This document shows, in pieces, positions 35,744-44,546 of a stretch of 47,315 bases of DNA. A program made the position numbers and the translations under genes. Every line of letters begins with the position of its first letter. Positions within the stretch are counted from its first letter, which is position 1. Under the pieces are notes generated by a model. The model searched no databases, was not told where the DNA came from, and saw only the letters and a list, made by a program, of their open reading frames with translations. This DNA comes from Candidatus Rifleibacteriota bacterium (GTDB taxonomy: Bacteria > Muiribacteriota > Ozemobacteria > Ozemobacterales > Ozemobacteraceae), in contig JADFYG010000028.1 of NCBI GenBank assembly GCA_015233155.1, positions 31,271-78,585 on the forward strand. Direction: 5' to 3'.

Positions 35744-37336
35744 CTACCAGAAGAATGTATCCACACCAAAGCTGATATTTCTGACTCTCTGCGACGAACT
35801 GTTTAATCTATAGCCGAGTTTGGCGTTTGCCGCCTCCAGACTCTCACTGGTAAAAGCATTGTCGTTGTAACTCAAATACAGTTTTACGAAGTGTGTGACT
35901 CGACAGGTAGAAAGCAAAGACCATCCGCCGTTATATACGTCCAGAGTGTTGTAACCATAGAGACCATCTGAGTCCACGGCCATCAGGCGCTGACCGAGCC
36001 ATGTAACGACACCGAAATACCATCGACGGTTCGGAGTATATCCTATGGAAAGTTTTGCACCGTCAGTGCTGCTTGTAGCCGCCTTGCGGGCACTTCCACC
36101 TGCGCTGACGAAAATACCGGTCAGATCCGCTCGCCACATCGTGGTAAAAACATGACCGACATTGAGCGATAACTGATTGGCATAAACTTTAGAATAGCTT
36201 GAATAATCATACTCCGCATCGAAAGTCCAGTGAGTCGTCGGAAAAAAGAAAAATCTGGTACCGAAGACATTGCTATGGTCGGTCAGCGGATCGTCATTTT
36301 GGAAATCCAGCATATGGAGCTGCAACGCATAGCGCTGGGAAAACTGATAATTGCATTTCAGAGCTATCAGATTCTCGTTGAAATCGACTTTTCCGGTTGA
36401 CAGCGGAGAAATATCCGTTCTGGTATGGGAGAGCGTAGTTACCACTTTTTGGTCAATATATCGAAGCATTTCCGAAAACAGGAACCGTTTATCCTGATAG
36501 TTGCCATAATTCATGAATGTCGCGATTAGAAACAGATCCGTTGACATCAGGCTGTCAACGTAATTCAAGCTGGCTCGAGCCCCTGCATGTCCGGGATTTT
36601 TTGTCAGAATAGATTGAAATACGTTTCTCGCTTCATTTCGCCGTAAAAGATAGGCAAGAGCCCATCCCTTCGAAAGCTGCATAGCAGAGTTGCCTGGATA
36701 ATGATCATAAATTTCGATGGCTTTTTCATAACGCCCCGTTTCCATATACTGGCGCGCCCAGCGTATATCCACCGGAAAGTCCGTTCCGATGGGGGGTGGC
36801 GGCCCCATAATCCTTCTCGCATCTTTGTAGCTTCCGGCATTTTGATAAGCATCCAGGGCAAGCAAAAGTAGCTCACGCGGGTTAGCCTGGCTCTTCGCCT
36901 GAAGTTCATATTCCTGAGCGGCATGCAGATAGTATTCTATGGCTTGCTTTCTGGCATTTTTCTTTCCATAAATGAAGCCAAGTCTTTGATCGACGTCCGG
37001 TCCCGGGCTTTGCCTCTGCAATGCCGTTAAAAAAAGTTCAGCGCGAGGAAAATTTCCGGCAGAGATCAAGGCATCTATTGTGAAAAGAGTTGCGGCACGA
37101 GAGTTCGGAATTGGCTGAGGCACCACTGGATAGTATTTCACCGGCTGCGTCAAATTGTCGTAAGCGTCCGCGGAAATAGATGGGGGTGCGCAAAATGTCG
37201 GCTGCTGCCCGGGACCACGTTCGATTATGCGATCGAATTCGTAATTGATATCAGTAAAATTCGGTCTGGCATGCGCTGCTGGAATGACCAGTAACAAAAA
37301 TATGGATGCGAACAATAGCCAATGTCGCATACGCAT
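35744..37336 (-). CDS. TPR protein with probable C-terminal outer-membrane beta-barrel
   Basis: From the ATG at 37336 it is 530 residues (the frame opens at 37405; the extra 23 residues would put a charged segment before the signal peptide). MRMRHWLLFASIFLLLVIPAAHA is a good signal peptide. Residues about 80-270 hold TPR-like helical repeats (LGFIYGKKNARKQAIEYYLHAA). The last 250 residues show alternating strands (FFFPTTHWTFDAEYDYSSY, NQLSLNVGHVFTTMW, LSIGYTPNRRWYFGVV) and end in Trp after NISFGVDTFF, typical of an outer-membrane barrel. The layout recalls YaiO/PgaA-like exporters. It converges on the second pseudopilin cluster. Function is inferred only broadly. Confidence 0.68.
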   Translation of the reverse strand: MRMRHWLLFASIFLLLVIPAAHARPNFTDINYEFDRIIERGPGQQPTFCAPPSISADAYDNLTQPVKYYPVVPQPIPNSRAATLFTIDALISAGNFPRAELFLTALQRQSPGPDVDQRLGFIYGKKNARKQAIEYYLHAAQEYELQAKSQANPRELLLLALDAYQNAGSYKDARRIMGPPPPIGTDFPVDIRWARQYMETGRYEKAIEIYDHYPGNSAMQLSKGWALAYLLRRNEARNVFQSILTKNPGHAGARASLNYVDSLMSTDLFLIATFMNYGNYQDKRFLFSEMLRYIDQKVVTTLSHTRTDISPLSTGKVDFNENLIALKCNYQFSQRYALQLHMLDFQNDDPLTDHSNVFGTRFFFFPTTHWTFDAEYDYSSYSKVYANQLSLNVGHVFTTMWRADLTGIFVSAGGSARKAATSSTDGAKLSIGYTPNRRWYFGVVTWLGQRLMAVDSDGLYGYNTLDVYNGGWSLLSTCRVTHFVKLYLSYNDNAFTSESLEAANAKLGYRLNSSSQRVRNISFGVDTFFW

Positions 37337-37421
37337 ATGGAAAATACTTTTAAGATTCCGTTCCGAATCGCGAGAATGTTTTGCCATCCGGAAGATTATC
37401 GACAAAATGTCGCAATATTAT

Positions 37422-38414
37422 TCAGATAATATATTCGATGCCTTGAATCTTCACCTTCGATTGTGCCCCTATGCGTCGAATGATATTTGCCGCCAGGAAA
37501 TTACCAATCTTCAGGCAAGTCTCCAATGGAAGACACTTGAACATTCCATAGAAAAAACCGGCCTGAAAGTTGTCGCCCGCGCCATTTGTGTCTTTCACAT
37601 CTTCGACCCGATAAGCGCCAATGCGGGCTTGTCCGTTTGGAGTAATTGCAAGCGCACCCTGTTCGCCAAGTTTGACCACGGCGAGATCTGTGTAGCGAAG
37701 CAAATTCTCATAATTTGTACCGCATAGCGCCTTGGCTTCTTCCTCGTTTGCGAAGAGCAGATCTACACGTTCATCGAGAAAATCCAACAATTTCTGTCGC
37801 ACGGAATTTATTACCAGGCTATCCGCAAGATCGAAAGAAATACGCGTGCCGACCTTGCGGGCAGTTTCGTAAGCATAACGCGTAGCCTTATTGATAGGTT
37901 GGTCGCCGCGAAGCTCATATGCTGAAAAATGCAGATATTCTGAATCAGCAATAAGACTGTGCAGAATTTCAAATGGATACAATTTTTTTGTCACACCGAA
38001 ATCAAGGCCGAAAGTACGTTGAGCGTCGGGACTGATAAGCGTATAACAGAGACCTGACCGACCGCGCTTTATCGACACATAGGTATCAATGTCGTTCTCA
38101 CGCAGGTTGTTTATGTAATCATAACCGTAATCATCACTACCGACGCAGCCGATAAAGGCACAGACCAGTCCAAGATTGCTTGCCCCATAAATGACATTCG
38201 TCGGTGAGCCTCCCGGGGAAACAGTCGGAAGATGTTTATGCGAAAGTTTCTGCAATTTTTTCAAGTTGTCCGGCGTCAACTCTATGCTGTTGCCCTTGGG
38301 CAAATTGAGCAGGTTCAGCTCTTCATCTTCGACCTCGATTATGATATCGGTGAGAGCGTCGGAGATTGCAGTCAATTGATACTTACGCTGAGAGCGGGGA
38401 GGGCGTTGCGGCAT
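37422..38414 (-). CDS. PfkB-family sugar/nucleoside kinase
   Basis: 330 residues. The second PfkB signature is DTNGAGDNFQAGFFYG near residues 285-300, with the catalytic Asp in GAGD. The substrate side reads SPGGSPTNVIYGASNLGLVCAFIGCVGSDDYG, which is like adenosine kinase and ribokinase-type members. Residues for ATP binding (VVKLGEQGALAI) are present. The exact substrate cannot be read from these motifs. The gene stands alone, 86 bases downstream (in its own reading direction) from no obvious partner, and its upstream region faces the histidine phosphatase gene. Confidence 0.9.
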   Translation of the reverse strand: MPQRPPRSQRKYQLTAISDALTDIIIEVEDEELNLLNLPKGNSIELTPDNLKKLQKLSHKHLPTVSPGGSPTNVIYGASNLGLVCAFIGCVGSDDYGYDYINNLRENDIDTYVSIKRGRSGLCYTLISPDAQRTFGLDFGVTKKLYPFEILHSLIADSEYLHFSAYELRGDQPINKATRYAYETARKVGTRISFDLADSLVINSVRQKLLDFLDERVDLLFANEEEAKALCGTNYENLLRYTDLAVVKLGEQGALAITPNGQARIGAYRVEDVKDTNGAGDNFQAGFFYGMFKCLPLETCLKIGNFLAANIIRRIGAQSKVKIQGIEYII

Positions 38415-38528
38415 TTATTTAACCTTTTTGGTGGAACGTCCTTCAAGGGTATGGGTTGCGCGACTGAAAGTCAACCTTCGAAGGGTATCCTGCATACTAT
38501 TTTAATTCAATGTTCATGTATAACATGG

Positions 38529-38557
38529 TTTCCAGGGTGATACAGGTCATGTATAAT
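38529..38557 (+). promoter_or_regulatory. Probable sigma70-type promoter for the histidine phosphatase gene
   Basis: TATAAT at 38552-38557 is a perfect -10; TTTCCA at 38529-38534, 17 bases before it, is a weak -35. The transcript would begin near 38564, about 29 bases before the ATG at 38593. Confidence 0.55.
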
Positions 38558-38592
38558 CACCCCCATCTGAATATTCACGGGGAAAAGTCGTC

Positions 38593-39267
38593 ATGAAATC
38601 GAGACTTGCCGAAAAAAACAATGTCGAACTGATTTTCGTGCGTCACGGCGAAACCTTTTGGAATACCGAAAATCGTGTCCAGGGACATCTTGATAGCCCG
38701 CTGACAAATAGAGGCATTGCACAAGCCGAAACTATCGCCCAGCGCTTCACCGACGAACAAATCGACGTGTTTTATTCAAGCGATCTGGGACGCGCCAGCC
38801 ACACAGCACGCATCATCGCAAATACGATTGGCATCGAAGTATGTGCTGATGCACGATTACGCGAGCGAAATCTGGGGATATTTCAGGGACTGACATACGC
38901 CGAAATGAGCATTCGATTTCCCGTGGAATTTGCTCTATTTGAAACCCGAGATCCTGCGTGGCGCATTCCGGAAGGCGAGAGCGGCGAAGATGTAAAAGTT
39001 CGTCTTACAAATTTCTTGAATGAAATTGATATGCTTCATGCCGGCGCACGCATCGGCATTGTCACCCATGGAGGAATTCTTGACATGCTGATCCGTCTTA
39101 CATTTGGACTTCCCCTCAGCGGCCCACGAGCATTTTCCCTGTTTAACGGAAGCCTGAATCGATTCTCCCTGAAAAACGGACGACTTGGCCTCCTGACGTG
39201 GGGTGACATAAGCCACTTGTTAACTGCTGTCGGAGATGATCCGACATATTCCGTGAAAAGCCTCTGA
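38593..39267 (+). CDS. Histidine phosphatase superfamily protein (phosphoglycerate mutase-like)
   Basis: 224 residues. The catalytic RHG motif is at 17-19 in LIFVRHGETFWNTENRVQG, followed by DSPLTNRGIAQAE and the phosphate-pocket SSDLGRASHTARII. The second catalytic His is in IGIVTHGGILDMLIRL. The acid residue region ERNLGIFQGLTYAEM is also canonical. Members include cofactor-dependent phosphoglycerate mutase, alpha-ribazole phosphatase (CobC) and broad phosphatases; the short loop favours a phosphatase. It sits between a PfkB kinase and an unknown gene, both on the other strand. Confidence 0.93.
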   Translation: MKSRLAEKNNVELIFVRHGETFWNTENRVQGHLDSPLTNRGIAQAETIAQRFTDEQIDVFYSSDLGRASHTARIIANTIGIEVCADARLRERNLGIFQGLTYAEMSIRFPVEFALFETRDPAWRIPEGESGEDVKVRLTNFLNEIDMLHAGARIGIVTHGGILDMLIRLTFGLPLSGPRAFSLFNGSLNRFSLKNGRLGLLTWGDISHLLTAVGDDPTYSVKSL

Positions 39268-39316
39268 ACAGGGCCAGAAGACGGGCGCCAATCAAGTATT
39301 ACTATATCGAAGGCGA

Positions 39317-40054
39317 TTAGAGCCCAAACAGTGATTCTACTGGCTTTTCCTGCCTGGCAAGAACCTCCTGCATTTCCTTTTTAACACTGAAAGTCTGCTC
39401 GGATAAACGCCATGAAAGCATTACCCCGGTGTGATCGAATACTGTTTTTCCAAGAGCAAAAAGATCGTCAAACGAAAGTTCGTTAACATCCACGCCGTTT
39501 ACGATATTGAATACGAGCTTGTCTTTAAGCGGACGAAAAGCGAAGCGTTCAACCGCTTCTGGTATTGCATCAAGGGAAATCGTCATCAAATTTCCATTTT
39601 TTCTTATAGCAGCAACCGGAATATTTACCGGCTTTTCAAAGCTCATAATGCCAGTCGCAATACATAGGGAATCTATGAAGAGCAGGGAAAGCATCCCGGC
39701 AAAACTTTCGGCAAGATAATCAGGTTCTTCTCCGTCGCCCGTCGCCGCTATCCGGAAAGTAAGATCATGCTCTCCCTTTTTCCAGATTATCTGTTCGGGG
39801 TGAAAACTGAACATCGTTTCACAAGCCGCTTTTGGCGTCGAATAAGAAGTCAGAAGCCGAATGCTTCCAGCCAAACCGAAAACAGCTGCGTCAAGTATGC
39901 CTTTCACACTTCGCAGAGCAGGCAGTAATCGCCTTTCCATTAGTGAATCCGATAGAAACAAGCCGCCATTTTTGTAAAACCCGCGCATTTGAGAACGCAA
40001 TTCATCAAGCGAAAAAGAATCTTCAGTAATAGGCCTGAATGGTGGAATCGGCAT
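39317..40054 (-). CDS. Protein of unknown function
   Basis: 245 residues from ATG 40054, which has GGAGG 5 bases upstream; the longer frame to 40066 starts at a TTG inside that ribosome site. I do not recognise a family. The chain looks like a soluble mixed alpha/beta protein, with a hydrophobic central segment (AGMLSLLFIDSLCIATGIM) that is too irregular for a clear membrane helix and no signal peptide. The C-terminus FSVKKEMQEVLARQEKPVESLFGL looks helical. The ATG and codon use look normal, and the gene lies 50 bases from the phosphatase stop, convergent with it. It follows the channel gene with a 49-base gap and may be cotranscribed. Confidence 0.75.
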   Translation of the reverse strand: MPIPPFRPITEDSFSLDELRSQMRGFYKNGGLFLSDSLMERRLLPALRSVKGILDAAVFGLAGSIRLLTSYSTPKAACETMFSFHPEQIIWKKGEHDLTFRIAATGDGEEPDYLAESFAGMLSLLFIDSLCIATGIMSFEKPVNIPVAAIRKNGNLMTISLDAIPEAVERFAFRPLKDKLVFNIVNGVDVNELSFDDLFALGKTVFDHTGVMLSWRLSEQTFSVKKEMQEVLARQEKPVESLFGL

Positions 40055-40103
40055 ATTTACCTCCAAGGTAAGCTGGAGTTTATATAATCATAGCATACCG
40101 AAT

Positions 40104-41534
40104 TCAGACCGTGCGAATTATCAGGAGTTCATCCGTTATACTAAGTCGATGAGACGTCGGATTGACCGCGAGTGCTTCACCATGCGGCCGAACTCCTACC
40201 AGGACAGCCGCTTTGTTGGAATGAATGATAGGCAACGCCTCATTTACTGTTTTTCCAACCAGGTCGGGGGGCACCGGGATGAACGTCAGAGTATTTCCAT
40301 GCGTATTAGATAGCAGATCCTGAAAAAACGGCATCACTCCCTGATTCATCGCAAGCCGCGCCAGCAATCGCCCCGATACTTCGCCTTGAACTACAACATC
40401 TTCGACCCCACCCATTTTCAGATGATCGGCATATTCGGCATGGTAGATTTCAGCACATGTGTGAATCCCCGGGTGCAACTTTTCAATGGTAAGCGCTGCA
40501 AGGATAGTTCGGGCATCTATGTCATGAGTGGTCCGCGCAGAGGTCCCCTCCGACAAAATGACTGCTCCACGTGCCCGCTCGATCCCCGCCCGACGCAAAG
40601 TCTCCATCTGCGTGTAATCACTTTTGAGAATAGTGATACGGTCAGTGTTTATCCGCTCCTGTTTAAGAAACTCGAGATTGGCAAGTTCTGATACCAGGAG
40701 TATATCGCATTCTTTGAATTTTGAATCAATCGCCAGTTCACTGATAATAATGGCTATCTTCGCGCTGAAACCACAAATTATCAGGTGTCCGGAAAGTTCT
40801 TCCGGATTGTTACTTCTCTGCATGGCGCTCTCCTTGAGTTTGTCTATCATCATAGCGGAAAAAGTACCAGTCAGCATGGCAAAAACACCCATGCCAAACA
40901 TCAACAACAGCGAAAACACAAATTTCCCGCCCAGAGATTGTGGATAACTCGCATATTCTCCAGCAAGTAATGAAAACCAGGCTTTCCAGAAAGCTTCAAT
41001 TGGAGTGTGAATTTCACTTGTACTGGAAACCTCGAACTGAGCGAGACCGACAGCGCCAAATATCAGGGCAAAAAAAGTGAACCCAACTATCGTTAAATAC
41101 TCGACAAATCTGCCCTCTAAAAGACTTGAAAAAGGATGCATGCGCCGTTGAAACACAGCACCGAGACTGAAAATGCGCACAAGTCGAAGCAGCTGCAGGA
41201 TGCGAGTGAGCCGGAAAATCCGCAACATTGGCAAAAGAGCGATAACGTCGATCCAGTGGCGCGAAAAAAACATGCGGGTCGTAGATGAGACCAGCCATCG
41301 AAGAAAAAGCTCAACGCCCAGCAGACCGGTAATTATCTCATTGATGTCTTCAAGTTCAACGCGGGCACTCTCCGATAACGATAGAAAAGTATCGTAGAGA
41401 ATGATTCCGACCGAGGTCAAAATCAATGCAACGATAACCACTCCGAAAAATGGATGATCGACAATATGTCTGACAAATGGATATTTTCGACGCTCCGCGA
41501 CGGACGAAACCAGGCTCTGAACAGACTTGCTCAT
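40104..41534 (-). CDS. Six-helix ion channel with RCK (TrkA-N/C) domains and unusual pore filter
   Basis: 476 residues: four sensor helices S1-S4 (about 29-128), pore helices S5-S6 (145-230) and a cytoplasmic RCK regulator (248-476, LIICGFSAK then a TrkA-C-like domain). S4 carries Arg105, Arg108, Arg111, Arg117 and Arg120 at about three-residue spacing, as in voltage sensors. The loop where potassium channels have T-V-G-Y-G-D reads FSLLAGEYASYPQSLGGK, so the filter glycines and the GYG are absent. Rest of fold (S6 glycine hinge GMGVFAMLTG) is conserved. Ion selectivity is therefore open. It is the only clear transport gene in the window. Confidence 0.85.
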   Translation of the reverse strand: MSKSVQSLVSSVAERRKYPFVRHIVDHPFFGVVIVALILTSVGIILYDTFLSLSESARVELEDINEIITGLLGVELFLRWLVSSTTRMFFSRHWIDVIALLPMLRIFRLTRILQLLRLVRIFSLGAVFQRRMHPFSSLLEGRFVEYLTIVGFTFFALIFGAVGLAQFEVSSTSEIHTPIEAFWKAWFSLLAGEYASYPQSLGGKFVFSLLLMFGMGVFAMLTGTFSAMMIDKLKESAMQRSNNPEELSGHLIICGFSAKIAIIISELAIDSKFKECDILLVSELANLEFLKQERINTDRITILKSDYTQMETLRRAGIERARGAVILSEGTSARTTHDIDARTILAALTIEKLHPGIHTCAEIYHAEYADHLKMGGVEDVVVQGEVSGRLLARLAMNQGVMPFFQDLLSNTHGNTLTFIPVPPDLVGKTVNEALPIIHSNKAAVLVGVRPHGEALAVNPTSHRLSITDELLIIRTV

Positions 41535-41553
41535 GCGTGAAAAATAATAATAA

Positions 41554-44055
41554 TCACCATTCGTATGGCACTCCCTGCTTTAGACTCCAGAATGCTGCTT
41601 CTTTCCAACCGGATTCGAATTCGGATTCTGTAATGCCAAACGAAGTTTTTAAGGCATCTTTCAGAGGCTTGCTTTCACTCAGGGCTTCTATCAACTTCGT
41701 CAATCGGGCCATACCTTCGGAGACACGCGGAGCCTTCTTCAATAAGAATGCCACCATAAGATAGGCCTGAGCGCGACTCATCAACAACTTAACGGCGTCC
41801 CTGTTTGCCAGGGAAAGACCTTCATTCACTCCATTCGCATCAAGCAACTTCGCCACGCCACTTGCAAGAAAACCCTGTGTGGACTGCAAAAGATCTTTGA
41901 GAATCTCTTCGCGACCTCCGGCAATTTCCTCGAGACCAAAATGCAGCCAACGATTAGTCGCAATACTGATTCTGGCATTCTTCACCATTTGCGACATCAG
42001 CAGATGAGACAGACCACCGCCGATGTGATGAGAGGGCAGCGCAGCGGCCATAGCAGAGCATGTATCACCATCCAGATCAGGGCGTTCTCCCGCAAGAACG
42101 CCTTTCAACGCATTCACGTCATTACACAGCACAGAAACGATCAGACGGTCATTGGCAAAATCATAATTAGCGGCGCGGTTTCCCAACACAGAAATGGGAA
42201 CAAAGCTGACAATAAAAGGTTGCGATCGAAATCCGAACAGACTTTCCACACGATCGAGTTCGGCAGTCAACAACGATCGCATTGCTTTAACCTGATCCTG
42301 CGATACGTCACGGCATACCTCGATAGAAAAACGATCGCCGGCAATCCTGGAAACTGCTTCAGGAAGAACCTGCGCCTCTTGTGCAGGTAAAGCAGTGGCG
42401 GCCTTTTCTGTTTTCGAGGTTACGGGTTTAGCTATAACCGCGATCGGAGCAGATGCAGATGCAGATGCTGCCACGAAAGATTTACGCGTTCCCGGCAACA
42501 TATTATTGGAAGCCGGAATGAGCGTGGCATCGCCCGATGTATTCGGCGCAGGTGGCAGTGGAACAGGGCGAGTCGACTCGGCGGCAGGAGACGAAGAAAT
42601 TTCGGTTTGATAATTCCCTATCGGTATGGCGGCAATCGATCCCTCAAAAGAGCCATCCAGCAGAGCACGTAAAGCCTGATTTCCGGGACTGCGTTCCCGA
42701 ACCTGCGCAGACCAGACAGCAGCATCGGCAGCATTGCCGTTTTTCTTCGCATATAATGCTTCAGCTGCGGCAAAATAAGCATTCATAGGGAATCGCTTTT
42801 TCCACTCGTCGAGAGCACGCCTCGCCTGCGGCAGTCGATCAACTGCAATGGCAAGTCGCACGAACAACCACCACGCATCACGATCGACAAAGGGCTGGCG
42901 AGCTTCATTTTCCTCCAGCACTGCCCTTGCTTCTTCGATCTGATTCGCTTCGGCGGCGAACAATCCCATCGCAAGATTTACCGAAGGCAGATGATAACCA
43001 CGCCGCATGGCTCGTTTCAGCGATTCACCAGCCAGCTGATTTTGGCGTGCCGCCCCAAAAAGTTCAGCCCTCAGCAAATCAAGCTCCGGGTGGTCAGGGT
43101 CACGCTGCGCCGCCTGATCCAAAGCATTTTTTGCGGCCGTCCCATTAAGCGCATCGATGGCAATGCGAGCCTGCACAAGGAAGCCCTCAGACGATTTGGG
43201 AAATGTCGCGTTCCAGATTGTGGCGGCCTTCGAAGCTTCTTCGACGCGATCAAGATAATATAATGCATGCGGTCGGCTGGGCGCCATCGTTTCCGGATTC
43301 GCATCGCCCATAAATCCCTGCAAAGTAAGCAACACCGGATGATACGCATCAACCTGCAAACCTTGCGTGACAAGTTGTCCGGCATCCCGCATCCGTCCGA
43401 GGTACCATGCGCACATTGCTGTAAGACTGGTTCCGTCTACTCCGGGATAGCGTTTTTCATACTCCTCGGAAAGTGCCAATGCTTTATAAAACTGGCCGCG
43501 TGCAATTTCATCGAGCACTGCATCAAAATGCTGACGCGGAGTGTTGAGTCTGGCAAGGAGCAACGGCAATTTCCGCAGGATGCCGGCAAAGTGCTCTGAA
43601 AGCTGCCCTGATTCCATGGGGACCGGACGCGGCGAAGGCGGAAGCCGCGCCAAAAGCTTCCTGGCATTGGTATCCTCCGGATTCAAAACAAGAGCCTTGC
43701 GAAGCCATTCCCCCGCAATAAGCGGATGCCCCGCCTTCAACTCAATCAATCCCAGAAGATCGAGTTGATTGGAGCTGCGATGTCCGTCGAGAAAGATGCG
43801 AAGAGCATAAAGACGCGCAGATTCAATATCACCGGAGGTAAACGATTCGTATGCAATTTTGTATAAGTCACGTGGCGACAGCTGTCCGACTCGATTAAAC
43901 GCGGCTATTGCGGCAGCCCGTCCCGAGGATGCCCCTGTTGTCGGCACTGCGGGCATCTCTGAACCAGGCATTTTCTGAGCGATGGCCGGCGACGAAACAA
44001 TGGCCACGTGTGCAAGAAAAGTCAGACCGATAAATAAGCGTGTTCCTGATTTCAT
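41554..44055 (-). CDS. Secreted TPR protein with degenerate peptidase-MA-like C-terminal domain
   Basis: 833 residues. Signal peptide 1-26 ends AIAQ. Residues about 50-480 hold TPR-like repeats (SARLYALRIFLDGHRSSNQL; AGEWLRKALVLNPEDTNARK). A Pro/Ser/Thr-rich linker spans about 480-570 (VPLPPAPNTSGDATLIP, SASASAPIAVIAK). The C-terminal 260 residues follow the peptidase-MA-like plan: strand-rich start, a helix, then P-x-WL..GLEE. But at the zinc site GGGLSHLLMSQ replaces the expected HExxH, so two of three ligands or catalytic residues are missing; RWLHFGLEEIAGG keeps the third-ligand region. Likely a periplasmic binding scaffold. It starts 19 bases after the channel gene begins in the opposite sense of transcription order, i.e. 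upstream of it on the same strand. Confidence 0.72.
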   Translation of the reverse strand: MKSGTRLFIGLTFLAHVAIVSSPAIAQKMPGSEMPAVPTTGASSGRAAAIAAFNRVGQLSPRDLYKIAYESFTSGDIESARLYALRIFLDGHRSSNQLDLLGLIELKAGHPLIAGEWLRKALVLNPEDTNARKLLARLPPSPRPVPMESGQLSEHFAGILRKLPLLLARLNTPRQHFDAVLDEIARGQFYKALALSEEYEKRYPGVDGTSLTAMCAWYLGRMRDAGQLVTQGLQVDAYHPVLLTLQGFMGDANPETMAPSRPHALYYLDRVEEASKAATIWNATFPKSSEGFLVQARIAIDALNGTAAKNALDQAAQRDPDHPELDLLRAELFGAARQNQLAGESLKRAMRRGYHLPSVNLAMGLFAAEANQIEEARAVLEENEARQPFVDRDAWWLFVRLAIAVDRLPQARRALDEWKKRFPMNAYFAAAEALYAKKNGNAADAAVWSAQVRERSPGNQALRALLDGSFEGSIAAIPIGNYQTEISSSPAAESTRPVPLPPAPNTSGDATLIPASNNMLPGTRKSFVAASASASAPIAVIAKPVTSKTEKAATALPAQEAQVLPEAVSRIAGDRFSIEVCRDVSQDQVKAMRSLLTAELDRVESLFGFRSQPFIVSFVPISVLGNRAANYDFANDRLIVSVLCNDVNALKGVLAGERPDLDGDTCSAMAAALPSHHIGGGLSHLLMSQMVKNARISIATNRWLHFGLEEIAGGREEILKDLLQSTQGFLASGVAKLLDANGVNEGLSLANRDAVKLLMSRAQAYLMVAFLLKKAPRVSEGMARLTKLIEALSESKPLKDALKTSFGITESEFESGWKEAAFWSLKQGVPYEW

Positions 44056-44318
44056 ATTGTCGTATTATACCCAGTATAGACCGAAAAGCCTGATAGACAC
44101 AACATTACTTCTTTTCACTTTTACCATCGTATACCATCCCGTATACCATAAAATTAAAAATGCCTCTTAGGAATTATCGGTAAGTTATGAGATTATAACT
44201 TTACCATAGGGAATAAATACACAAAACCGAAAAGATGTATACCACGGAAGAGAGCCGGTGCCCCACCCGAAACCAGCATCAATTCAAGATTGTTCTAACC
44301 AGGTCTTCTGAATATTCT
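44056..44318. other. Chromosome-to-accessory boundary region with TACCAT repeats
   Basis: No gene seen in this stretch. CGTATACCAT occurs at 44128-44137 and again at 44140-44149, with further TACCAT words near 44122 and 44202. Base composition changes here from coding-like to AT-rich, and everything to the right looks phage- or plasmid-like. The repeats could be integrase or regulator binding sites; no integrase gene is in the window. Confidence 0.4.
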
Positions 44319-44347
44319 TTGACATTACAAGAATAGGTGTGTATAAT
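44319..44347 (+). promoter_or_regulatory. Perfect consensus sigma70 promoter of hicAB
   Basis: TTGACA at 44319-44324, 17-base spacer, TATAAT at 44342-44347: both hexamers and the spacing are exactly consensus. Transcription would start at about 44354, one or two bases before the hicA ATG at 44355, so the message should be nearly leaderless. Such a strong promoter needs tight repression, see the overlapping operator. Confidence 0.9.
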
Positions 44348-44354
44348 TACACAC
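44337..44354 (+). promoter_or_regulatory. Inverted-repeat operator over the hicAB -10 box
   Basis: Seven-base arms GTGTGTA (44337-44343) and TACACAC (44348-44354) flank TAAT and cover the -10 hexamer and the transcription start. HicB below has a C-terminal ribbon-helix-helix domain, which is the usual DNA-binding part for autorepression in this family. Binding is inferred from position and symmetry. Confidence 0.75.
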
Positions 44355-44543
44355 ATGAATAGTGTAGAAATAATCAGGAAGCTTAAAGCCGATGGTTGGT
44401 ATCTTGTAGCCGTTAAAGGCAGTCATCATCAGTTTAAACATCCGACCAAAGCGGGCAAAGTTACGGTTAAACACCCTTCAAAAGATTTCCCGCCGGGCAC
44501 GCTTCGAAGCATTTACCGGCAAGCAGATTGGCAATGGAGGTAG
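44355..44543 (+). CDS. hicA: HicA-type mRNA interferase toxin
   Basis: 62 residues from the ATG at 44355 (the frame opens at 44337, but that lies upstream of the expected transcription start). The double-stranded-RNA-binding-like fold is clear: VEIIRKLKADGWYLVAVKGSHHQFKHP, with the catalytic His in GSHHQF, then GKVTVKHPSKDFPPGTLRSIYRQA. HicA toxins cleave mRNA and tmRNA. There is no Shine-Dalgarno because the transcript is nearly leaderless. hicB follows after 3 bases. Confidence 0.95.
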   Translation: MNSVEIIRKLKADGWYLVAVKGSHHQFKHPTKAGKVTVKHPSKDFPPGTLRSIYRQADWQWR

Positions 44544-44546
44544 GTC

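Noticed and set aside
38430..38500. Near-repeat CCTTCAAGGGTAT / CCTTCGAAGGGTAT as an operator
   Set aside because: Spacing and surroundings fit no known arrangement, and only one imperfect pair is present.
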